Shown: in pieces, positions 1 through 5,012 of the stretch
Layout: each line of letters begins with the position of its first letter
Position numbering within the stretch: the first letter of the stretch is position 1
NCBI GenBank assembly: GCA_018812885.1
Contig: JAHJCW010000241.1
Coordinates: 1 to 5,052, forward strand
DNA: 5,052 bases
Origin: a bacterium
GTDB lineage: Bacteria; Fidelibacterota; Marinisomatia; Marinisomatales; JAHJCW01
Direction: 5' to 3'
Position numbers and translations under genes: made by a program
The notes under the pieces: model-generated
What the model was told of the DNA's origin: nothing
The model's database searches: none
Seen by the model: the letters and a program-made list of their open reading frames with translations, nothing else

Positions 1-96
1 ATCTCCTTTAACTATCTGACAGATGAGGATGTTGTCCGTCACGAACTGGTGCAGGCGATTATCCAGGCCTACGATCGAGAGGCAAACAACAAATGA
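1..96 (+). CDS. 3' end of a coding region, possibly a class V (PLP-fold) aminotransferase
   Basis: An open frame enters from the left edge and gives 31 residues before TGA at 94-96. The visible tail contains SFNYLTDEDVVRHELVQAI. A pattern of the type 'SFNY-(acidic turn)-amphipathic helix' resembles the C-terminus of some class V aminotransferase/cysteine desulfurase-like enzymes, but this is recall from a very short stretch. Codons such as CTG, GTG, CAG, GCG and GCC make this segment about 46% G+C, well above the minus-strand genes (about 35% where counted). It is convergent with the NHL lipoprotein gene. No GC-rich hairpin terminator is visible in 97-197. That a gene ends here is fairly likely; the family is a guess. 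Confidence 0.5.
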   Translation: MSFNYLTDEDVVRHELVQAIIQAYDREANNK

Positions 97-149
97 AATC
101 ACCCGATCTAGAACAGAAACAGTTAGTTTTTAATAAATATTTACACTAA
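93..149 (+). pseudogene. Possible 5' remnant of a translationally coupled gene (18 codons)
   Basis: The ATG at 93-95 overlaps the preceding TGA as ATGA, the usual arrangement of coupled genes in an operon. The frame reads MKSPDLEQKQLVFNKYLH and stops at 147-149. Base composition falls sharply after about position 122, inside this frame. This fits a downstream gene truncated by a rearrangement, with AT-rich DNA joined after its first ten or so codons. It could equally be a chance ORF, since ATGA overlaps arise easily. No function can be proposed. Confidence 0.2.
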
Positions 150-197
150 TATAATTAAACCAAAACCGTAGATTATTATATTATTTTGACCTTAGTA

Positions 198-1205
198 TTA
201 TTGATCTCCCCCAAAAAATTTAAATTTTTGAACCCGTTTATTAAGTTGGTCAACTACGTAAATATTATTATTCAGATCGATACATAATCCCGCCGGAAGA
301 CTAAAATCACCCGGCTCATTCCCAAGTTGACCAACAAAAAGGTAAACATTACCATTTTCATCAAAAATCTGAAAATTGTGGAATTCAGCATCGGTTATAA
401 AAATAAACCCATCTTTGGTAACTCCAATCCCCTTTGGCCTAAATAGATATCCAGCTCCGCTACCGATTTTTCCAAACATTTTTTGGTAATCTCCGGTCAG
501 AGAAAATATTTGCACACGAAAATTCATTTGATCAACTACGTAAACTTTATCCCCTTGGACAGCAATCCCCGCAGGTCTATTAAATTGAGCTTCCTTTTCA
601 CCGGGTTCACCAAATTCAAATTGAAAAGCACCGCTTGCCGCGTCATACACACGGATAACATTATTTTTTGAGTCAGATACATATAACCAATTATCCTTTG
701 ATGAATATGCTATGTTTGTTGGGTTTCCAAACTCTTCGCTTTTTCCAACTGATAGAATCAATTTCCCTGCAAGCGTATATCCGAATACTTTTTTTAAACT
801 TCCGTCTGTAACAAATACATGGTCGCCAACCACAACGATTCCAAGTGGTAATTGTAATCTACCTCGTCTTTGTTTGCCAATAGTTTGTATCTCTCTTTCG
901 ACTCTATCAAATACTAGTACTGAACCCAATCCCGTATCTGTGACATATACTTTACCTGTGGAATCAACACTCACTCCATATGGTTTAACTAATCGTGTTC
1001 GGCCTTCTCCGGTTACATTAGAAATAAATTTTCTAAAATTACTTTGACCTACAGAACTGTTATCAGAATAAATATCTATCAATTGTATCCTCGGTTTATC
1101 AGGAGGAATTGGCCAAACCAAATCTGTATCAAAAGCAGGTTGACCTGCACAACCAATTAGTAACATTAATATTAACAGTGCTGATGATCTTTTAATCCAT
1201 TTCAT
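198..1205 (-). CDS. NHL-repeat six-bladed beta-propeller lipoprotein
   Basis: A 335-residue protein starting at ATG 1205-1203. It has a lipoprotein signal: K2, K5, R6, a hydrophobic run at 9-17, and lipobox LIGC with the lipidated Cys at 19. A linker with WPIPPDKPRIQ precedes the propeller; this Pro-rich 'PPxxPRI' segment recurs in NHL lipoproteins encoded near multiheme cytochromes. Six NHL-like repeats follow at about 71-100, 116-144, 159-188, 207-235, 253-281 and 301-330, each shaped like xPxGIxV...VYVxDxxNxRVxxF. Examples are RPAGIAVQGDKVYVVDQMNF and LPAGLCIDLNNNIYVVDQLN. Known propellers of this fold are binding scaffolds, and no enzymatic residues can be assigned. It is probably anchored to the outer membrane. 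An in-frame ATG at 1265 would add 20 residues in front of the signal peptide; the ribosome site at 1211-1216 argues for 1205. It is the last gene of the four-gene run, 65 bases after the barrel gene, and likely partners with the cytochromes. Confidence 0.9.
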   Translation of the reverse strand: MKWIKRSSALLILMLLIGCAGQPAFDTDLVWPIPPDKPRIQLIDIYSDNSSVGQSNFRKFISNVTGEGRTRLVKPYGVSVDSTGKVYVTDTGLGSVLVFDRVEREIQTIGKQRRGRLQLPLGIVVVGDHVFVTDGSLKKVFGYTLAGKLILSVGKSEEFGNPTNIAYSSKDNWLYVSDSKNNVIRVYDAASGAFQFEFGEPGEKEAQFNRPAGIAVQGDKVYVVDQMNFRVQIFSLTGDYQKMFGKIGSGAGYLFRPKGIGVTKDGFIFITDAEFHNFQIFDENGNVYLFVGQLGNEPGDFSLPAGLCIDLNNNIYVVDQLNKRVQKFKFFGGDQ

Positions 1206-1210
1206 ATTTT

Positions 1211-1216
1211 TCCCTT
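1211..1216 (-). promoter_or_regulatory. Shine-Dalgarno site of the NHL lipoprotein gene
   Basis: On the minus strand AAGGGA lies 5 bases before ATG 1205-1203. It fixes the start at the Met that directly begins the lipoprotein signal peptide. The longer reading frame from 1265 has a basic, non-signal-like leader and is less likely. Confidence 0.75.
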
Positions 1217-1270
1217 GAATATTTTGTTTAAATATTACAACCCGGTTTAAAACTAAACGTACCAATAAAT

Positions 1271-2479
1271 TTAATCATTTAAACTCCCCAACGGTGGGGG
1301 TTTTGGGAGAGAGTATATTATATCATCATAGGGAATGATGTTCTCTTCTACTTTTTTTAGTTTTACAGGTTTTTGTTCCCATGGAATTCCGATTTCATCC
1401 AATGCTGGAGGAAATGGTAAATCGACTTTTTTCATTTTTGATTCAACTTTTTTCTTTCTATCCAGTCCATTTATTACTTCACTCCTCCATAGATCCAACT
1501 GATCAATTGGCGGTATCATGGGCAACTCATTTATATATTCCTTTTTTAAAAAATTGCCAATATAAATATCGAGTGGAAATTTAGAATCGAGTTTCTGCTC
1601 TTCAATATTTTCCATTGAGTTTTCATTTACAACATCAAGTATAAAATAATCTGTAGGCAGTATTGGAGGTACAGGTAATCCTTTTTTTGTCCTAATTCTT
1701 TTTCTAGGGCCTGTCATGACTTCAGATGAAAAAGATAAATTCAAGAAAAATCCTTTCAATCGATTATCACCCCTGACAGTAGAATTGAATCCAGACGCTA
1801 CTTGGATATGTTTAAATAAGAACCATTTTATTCCCATTGACCCTATCAATTCATTACCATTACTTAGGCGTTCATCCACTTGAAAATCAATTACACCATG
1901 TATTTGCTTAATAATTGGGATCAGTATTCCTATGCCACCAATAAAACGATTGTCAACTTTTAAACCGGCTGATTCTAACAAAGATATATATCCAATATTT
2001 GTATATGTTTTTAAATTTAAAATAGAAAATTCTGTTATTGCTCTACTAATTATCCTTTGACTTTCTGAAGACAATTGATTACAAGTAAATAGTCCAATAT
2101 TTTGCCATCGAAAATCTACAGAAGTACTATTATTACCAAGGTTCAATATATTTATTCGGATTCCTAAAGTTGCGTTTTTTTCTTTTTCTAGATTATTAAT
2201 TTCCCAAGAATTTGTTGAGTAATACAATTCTGTCCTTCCGGTGAGACCCAATGATATCGCAAGTGGAATTGTTGTAGCTAAATTTTGACTTAAAGTAGTG
2301 ATGGATCGGGAAGTTCCCAATCGTACATGACCTACACCCAACGTTTCTGGAGATGGATTCAGAAATAATCCGGTTGATCCATCCAAACTTACCCCAGACA
2401 TACCTGCCCTACTTTGCGAATAGATAACTGAAAAACATACCGTACAAACAACTAAACAACGAACAATATTGTTCAACAT
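1271..2479 (-). CDS. Predicted outer-membrane beta-barrel protein with proline-rich C-terminal extension
   Basis: A 402-residue protein, not recognised as a named family. Residues 1-25 look like a signal peptide (hydrophobic 8-20, likely cleavage after SQSRA). Residues 28-55 carry SGVSLDGSTGLFLNPSPETL followed by GVGHVRLG; this 'TG(L/F)xxxPSxExLxxGxxxxG' opening is typical of Gram-negative outer-membrane barrels of the YjbH-like type. Residues about 50-255 alternate polar and hydrophobic residues in short strands broken by Asn/Gly/Ser turns, closing with GFFLNLSFSSEV, which suits a modest barrel of perhaps 10-12 strands. Residues 256-402 are different: rich in Lys and Glu, with Pro-Pro clusters at 270-272, 323-324, 357-358 and 394-396. 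There is no CXXCH. It lies 18 bases after the octaheme gene and 65 before the NHL gene, without a clear Shine-Dalgarno site, so translation may be coupled. Inferred role: pore or scaffold for the neighbouring cytochromes. Confidence 0.8.
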   Translation of the reverse strand: MLNNIVRCLVVCTVCFSVIYSQSRAGMSGVSLDGSTGLFLNPSPETLGVGHVRLGTSRSITTLSQNLATTIPLAISLGLTGRTELYYSTNSWEINNLEKEKNATLGIRINILNLGNNSTSVDFRWQNIGLFTCNQLSSESQRIISRAITEFSILNLKTYTNIGYISLLESAGLKVDNRFIGGIGILIPIIKQIHGVIDFQVDERLSNGNELIGSMGIKWFLFKHIQVASGFNSTVRGDNRLKGFFLNLSFSSEVMTGPRKRIRTKKGLPVPPILPTDYFILDVVNENSMENIEEQKLDSKFPLDIYIGNFLKKEYINELPMIPPIDQLDLWRSEVINGLDRKKKVESKMKKVDLPFPPALDEIGIPWEQKPVKLKKVEENIIPYDDIIYSLPKPPPLGSLND

Positions 2480-2497
2480 CGAAAATTAATTACAAAT

Positions 2498-3718
2498 TTA
2501 TTTATCATGACAGCGTTTACAAATACCATAACCTTCCTGATATAAAAGCGAACTATGATCGGACCCATGCGGGTTATGACACGAAGTACAGGACAATTCT
2601 TTCCCAGGTCTTGAGGGATCTGGACCACCCGATATAGGATGCGTTGGAAGAGGATGAGGTTTATCAGCCATATCTGCATGACAATATGCACAAATATCAT
2701 ATACAGGAATAACGGTCAGTGTCTCTAGTGAACTGGCATGGGCATCATGACACATGATACAGCCTTCCGTTGCCGGTGCATGTATAAATTTCACATCACT
2801 TATTGCCTCTTCAATATCACCATGGCATGCTAAGCAATATTCAGGATCATTCTTCATGTCGCCTAATAATTGATACTTAGGAGATGATTCAGTATCGTGG
2901 CAAACGCTACAACCGTCTTCTTCTATTATGGGATGTATAGTTTTGTGGTCTAAAATTGAAGAGTGACATTCTTCACATCTATTTTGAACCATTTCAATAT
3001 GACAATAAGAACACCCGGCTTCATTTTCTTTGGTATGAAAAGTATTAGTTTTAAAAGTGTTTCCAGGTGATTCATCTATAAGATCAGAGGGATAAAAATA
3101 ATTAATCGTGTCTTTTGCAACTTCAACATTTTTATCATTTATTACACGTAAATAGAAAGGATTATTCCCCGGCTGTAGTACTACTCGAAATGAAAAAAGA
3201 GTTTTAGTATTTTTTATATTTTGTACATTTACATCTCTTTTTTCAAGCGACCACCCGGTAAGTGTTACATTCGCTTTAACAGCGTTAAAATCATAAACGT
3301 GCGCTAAAATTTTCCTAAATTCTATTGTATCCCAAAATTTTCTGAGATCAACTAATTCTGAGAGAGGAAAGTCAAAATTATCTGTTATCCTTTCTTTATT
3401 GAAATAGACAGTTGTCACACTTATATTTGTTAGTATAAACGACTTTTGAAACATATCCCGGATTTTTATTGGAAATTCTGCCTGCAACTTATCCCCCACT
3501 ACATCAATATTTTCTCTAATTGTCATCTGCTGTAAGAGCTGAATCTTGCATTTTTCCGATGCAGTGTACATCCCCTTAATAACAGCTCCCGGTACATGTA
3601 TTATTCTATTATTATCCGAAGGAATAATAATTTGCAAATCCGGATCATTTGAATAACCAATGGCAACAAACCATAATACTACTAAAATTCCACTGATATC
3701 TCTTTTATTAATTATCAT
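2498..3718 (-). CDS. Exported octaheme c-type cytochrome with N-terminal beta-rich domain
   Basis: A 406-residue protein. The signal peptide is at 1-23 (K5, R6, hydrophobic 10-20, likely cleavage near GYS-ND). Residues about 26-210 hold no heme motif and look like one or two beta-sandwich domains; 147-207 (VTLTGWSLEK ... VVLQPGNNPFYLRVIND) has the Ig-like/glucodextranase-B-like pattern ending in a 'GxNxxxLxV' strand. Residues 236-404 hold eight CXXCH sites: CSYCH 236, CEECH 248, CSVCH 270, CLACH 295, CIMCH 320, CAYCH 343, CTSCH 377 and CKRCH 400. The spacing and 'H-x-P...GCxxCH' and 'CHNPHGSDH' contexts are those of the doubled-CXXCH family. Free histidines that could be distal ligands include H228, H258, H262, H313, H327, H355, H360, H384 and H388, so bis-His hemes are plausible. 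It should be periplasmic or surface-exposed and carry electrons, and needs a cytochrome c maturation system. Partner and redox substrate are unknown. Confidence 0.93.
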   Translation of the reverse strand: MIINKRDISGILVVLWFVAIGYSNDPDLQIIIPSDNNRIIHVPGAVIKGMYTASEKCKIQLLQQMTIRENIDVVGDKLQAEFPIKIRDMFQKSFILTNISVTTVYFNKERITDNFDFPLSELVDLRKFWDTIEFRKILAHVYDFNAVKANVTLTGWSLEKRDVNVQNIKNTKTLFSFRVVLQPGNNPFYLRVINDKNVEVAKDTINYFYPSDLIDESPGNTFKTNTFHTKENEAGCSYCHIEMVQNRCEECHSSILDHKTIHPIIEEDGCSVCHDTESSPKYQLLGDMKNDPEYCLACHGDIEEAISDVKFIHAPATEGCIMCHDAHASSLETLTVIPVYDICAYCHADMADKPHPLPTHPISGGPDPSRPGKELSCTSCHNPHGSDHSSLLYQEGYGICKRCHDK

Positions 3719-3724
3719 TTATAA

Positions 3725-3729
3725 ACCTC
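3725..3729 (-). promoter_or_regulatory. Shine-Dalgarno site of the octaheme cytochrome gene
   Basis: On the minus strand GAGGT lies 6 bases before ATG 3718-3716, supporting that start. The following Met is directly in front of a good signal peptide. Confidence 0.75.
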
Positions 3730-3775
3730 AAAATGTTCATTCAAATAAATCATAGCAATAACCCTAATTTGTACA

Positions 3776-4231
3776 TTACTCTACATTAATGTATGCACTT
3801 GTAAGCCCATGGCAACTATTACAAGAACCATCAAATATTGGTGCATTCATATTCCTAATTTCAGTATCACTTGAAACTGATGCAAATAAACCATTTTGCC
3901 AATCAATAGGTATATTTGAGTAAAAATTACCTTTGCCATCAACTTCAATGACTTCTATAGGAGTATCGCTTATTTCAATATCACTGAATAAAGTTATCAG
4001 AACATTTGGATATGGTATGTTTAAGTTTGAATCATACACTGAACCTGCTATTGTAAATCCAAATCCCGCTTCTCCTCCATTGATATGGCATGCCATGCAG
4101 TCTTTACCAACATTGTGGCTTTTTGTACTACCATATGTACTTATAACGATATCCGATATATTTTTATTGATATCGCAACCAAATACGATAATAGTGATAA
4201 TTAGTAACAAGCTCTTCGATATTTTATTCAT
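3776..4231 (-). CDS. Diheme c-type cytochrome lipoprotein
   Basis: A 151-residue protein with a lipoprotein signal (K3, K6, hydrophobic 8-18, VFGC with Cys at 19). Two heme sites lie far apart: CMACH at 45-49 and CNSCH at 137-141. Between them, residues about 58-122 (FTIAGSVYDSNLNIPYPNVL, then a DGKGNFYSN turn) look like a carboxypeptidase regulatory-like or transthyretin-like beta-sandwich: 'xxGxVYD...PxxxVxIxLxxD...D..GNFY'. The opening SHNVGKDCMACHINGG and closing GSCNSCHG are seen in other small cytochromes of metal-reducing bacteria, by recall. The one extra His, H39, could serve as a distal ligand. It is probably a lipid-anchored electron carrier. It is the first gene of the minus-strand run, 57 bases before the octaheme gene. 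Its start has no Shine-Dalgarno match; instead a perfect dyad sits two bases upstream. Confidence 0.88.
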   Translation of the reverse strand: MNKISKSLLLIITIIVFGCDINKNISDIVISTYGSTKSHNVGKDCMACHINGGEAGFGFTIAGSVYDSNLNIPYPNVLITLFSDIEISDTPIEVIEVDGKGNFYSNIPIDWQNGLFASVSSDTEIRNMNAPIFDGSCNSCHGLTSAYINVE

Positions 4232-4233
4232 AG

Positions 4234-4251
4234 ACTAACTATTTAGTTAGT
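4234..4251. promoter_or_regulatory. Perfect 8+8 inverted repeat at the start of the cytochrome cluster (candidate operator)
   Basis: ACTAACTATTTAGTTAGT consists of two perfectly complementary 8-base arms separated by TT. It lies two bases upstream of the diheme lipoprotein start codon, in place of a normal ribosome-binding site. Dyads of this size and symmetry are typical of dimeric repressor operators, for example of the TetR family. In mRNA it could also form a small AU-rich hairpin, but a two-base loop disfavours that. No regulator gene is in the window. The dyad is seen; its function is inference. Confidence 0.45.
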
Positions 4252-4378
4252 TCTTAAAATAGATATTAAATCTACCTTTTACAAATAATTATGTTTTCAT
4301 TAATTTGAATTCCTTTTTAATTACCTTTACCTGTTGTTACACAATAAACATGGGATATTTTGGCAAATTAAGAAAAAT
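4252..4378 (-). other. Upstream region of the cytochrome cluster
   Basis: These 127 AT-rich bases lie between the tRNA terminator and the dyad and must hold the cluster promoter if it is not read through from the tRNAs. No convincing -35/-10 pair or TAnnTTTG element was found on the minus strand; the nearest is TTAATTTG at 4364-4371, one base off. A 5-bp stem (TAGAT/ATCTA) occurs at 4260-4274. No GEMM-type c-di-GMP riboswitch signature was seen, although such elements precede cytochrome genes in Geobacter. Confidence 0.4.
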
Positions 4379-4410
4379 AAAAAAGGGAAGTTTTTACACT
4401 TCCCTTTTTT
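4379..4410 (-). terminator. Intrinsic terminator after the tRNA pair (possibly bidirectional)
   Basis: A long perfect stem pairs 4379-4391 with 4398-4410 around a six-base loop. The core is AAGGGAAGT/ACTTCCCTT. On the minus strand it is followed by TTTTTT, A, TTTTT, a good U-tract. It lies about 35 bases after tRNA-Leu and should end the tRNA transcript, separating it from the cytochrome cluster. The plus strand also has a T-run after the stem. Confidence 0.85.
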
Positions 4411-4445
4411 TCTCTACCTGTTTAAATATCAATAACTTACGGTAG

Positions 4446-4530
4446 TACCCGGGGCCGGACTCGAACCGGCACGAACTCATCATTCGAGGGATTTTAAGTC
4501 CCTTGTGTCTACCAATTCCACCACCCGGGC
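4446..4530 (-). tRNA. tRNA-Leu (anticodon UAA)
   Basis: 85 nucleotides. The acceptor arm is GCCCGGG with CCCGGGT (G1-U72 wobble) and A73. The D-arm contains the leucine-typical TGGTGGAATTGGTAGACAC. The anticodon stem AGGGA/TCCCT encloses CTTAAAA, giving UAA (DNA 4494-4496). A long variable arm of the class II type follows, then the T-arm GCCGG TTCGAGT CCGGC. CCA is not encoded, so it must be added after transcription. It lies 7 bases after tRNA-Cys and is probably co-transcribed with it. Confidence 0.97.
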
Positions 4531-4537
4531 AGTACTG

Positions 4538-4611
4538 AGGCGTCGGCCGGATTCGAACCGGCGAATGACAGTTTTGCAAACTGCTCCCTTGGACCACTTG
4601 GGTACGACGCC
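4538..4611 (-). tRNA. tRNA-Cys (anticodon GCA)
   Basis: 74 nucleotides. The acceptor GGCGTCG pairs perfectly with CGACGCC, and the discriminator is U73, the identity base of cysteine tRNAs. The D-stem is CCC/GGG. The anticodon stem GCAGT/ACTGT (one G-U pair) encloses TTGCAAA, giving GCA. The T-arm is GCCGG TTCGAAT CCGGC. CCA is not encoded. The Cys-then-Leu(UAA) order matches the glyW-cysT-leuZ order of E. coli, but no tRNA-Gly is present upstream here. Confidence 0.97.
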
Positions 4612-4642
4612 AAAAATGTTAAATATCCATTTAATAAGGTAA

Positions 4643-4673
4643 CAAAGTTAAAACGTATTGTTATCCAATTCAA
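4643..4673 (-). promoter_or_regulatory. Bacteroidota-type promoter of the tRNA pair
   Basis: On the minus strand TTG (4673-4671) is followed after 20 bases by TAACTTTG (4650-4643), an exact match to the TTG-N19-21-TAnnTTTG promoter of Bacteroidota primary sigma factor. Transcription would begin about 25 bases before tRNA-Cys. Position and orientation suit the tRNA genes. AT-richness makes chance matches possible. Confidence 0.55.
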
Positions 4674-4701
4674 TCATACTTAATCATATTAATCCAATGA
4701 A

Positions 4702-4732
4702 TTTCAATGTTTTGAAATAAATCTTAGCTTTG
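4702..4732 (+). promoter_or_regulatory. Candidate Bacteroidota-type promoter of the small gene
   Basis: TTTC (4702-4705) lies 19 bases before TAGCTTTG (4725-4732). The -7 element matches TAnnTTTG exactly and the -33 element differs from TTTG by one base. Transcription would start only a few bases before ATG 4744, giving a very short or absent leader, which agrees with the lack of a Shine-Dalgarno site. Confidence 0.45.
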
Positions 4733-4743
4733 TATTTTTATAT

Positions 4744-4956
4744 ATGGATTTATTAAGAATAAATATATACCAACACTTACGCGATTTTAATGTACCAGCT
4801 ACAGTTCTTGACGATATTTTCAGTGATGAAGAGGATTTAGAAAAATTAATTAGTGCTTGGCAATCATTGAAAAAGGATGGGTTTTCTGATGATGAAACCG
4901 CCGAAGAGATTTCAAAAATATTTTTTAAAGAATTAGACTTAGCTACTATAGAGTAA
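4744..4956 (+). CDS. Small acidic helical protein of unknown function
   Basis: A 70-residue protein that I do not recognise. It is strongly acidic (18 Asp/Glu against 7 Lys/Arg), with no Cys, signal peptide or membrane segment, so it is probably cytoplasmic. It appears to form three or four helices: about 2-14, 18-26, 29-44 (DEEDLEKLISAWQSLKKDGF region) and 50-64 (DETAEEISKIFFKEL). The hydrophobic spacing is amphipathic, as expected of a compact helical bundle or a partner-binding protein. A promoter-like element directly upstream and a strong terminator starting at its stop codon support a real, single-gene transcript. There is no Shine-Dalgarno sequence, and the first ATG is taken as start because the frame has no better one. 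It points away from the tRNA pair and shows no link to the cytochromes. Confidence 0.7.
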   Translation: MDLLRINIYQHLRDFNVPATVLDDIFSDEEDLEKLISAWQSLKKDGFSDDETAEEISKIFFKELDLATIE

Positions 4957-4985
4957 AAAAGGGCTGCTTTTGCAGCCCTTTTTAT
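4956..4985. terminator. Strong bidirectional terminator
   Basis: The stem GGGCTGC (4961-4967) and GCAGCCC (4972-4978) enclose TTTT and are flanked by A-run and T-run (4956-4960 with 4979-4983), so both strands have stem plus U-tract. It ends the small acidic gene on the plus strand and suits a convergent gene ending at 5013 on the minus strand. Confidence 0.92.
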
Positions 4986-5012
4986 TTAATATATAACAAT
5001 AGTACCCAATAA

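Noticed and set aside
483..1047. Plus-strand frames opposite the NHL lipoprotein (483-671 and 712-1047)
   Set aside because: Antisense shadows of the repeat-rich NHL gene; no ribosome site and no domain pattern.
1206..1265. Twenty-codon N-terminal extension of the NHL lipoprotein
   Set aside because: It would place a basic non-signal leader before the lipoprotein signal peptide; AAGGGA sits correctly for the ATG at 1205.
1284..1303. CCCC/GGGG hairpin near the end of the barrel gene as a terminator
   Set aside because: Short stem inside the Pro-Pro codons of the gene and no U-tract follows on the minus strand.
1381..1584. Plus-strand frame opposite the barrel gene
   Set aside because: Antisense to a long intact coding region, no supporting signal.
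2473..2700. 75-codon minus-strand frame overlapping the octaheme gene
   Set aside because: It is out of frame with the eight-heme coding sequence, which is clearly real, and shows no protein-like features.
3604..3632. Imperfect AT-rich dyad within the octaheme gene start region
   Set aside because: Arms are mismatched and lie in coding sequence for the beta domain; likely chance in AT-rich DNA.
3933..4238. Plus-strand 101-codon frame opposite the diheme lipoprotein
   Set aside because: Antisense to a gene with lipobox and two heme motifs; composition is that of a shadow frame.
4252..4378. c-di-GMP (GEMM) riboswitch before the cytochrome genes
   Set aside because: The conserved core sequence of that riboswitch class is not present; only a weak 5-bp stem is seen.
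4446..4480. tRNA-Leu 3' end as an attachment site of an integrated element
   Set aside because: No repeat of the tRNA 3' end, integrase or other mobile gene is visible in the window.
4394..4597. 67-codon minus-strand open frame across both tRNAs
   Set aside because: It translates the tRNA genes themselves (GGIGRHKGLKIPR-type string is the known artefact of tRNA-Leu) and runs over the terminator.
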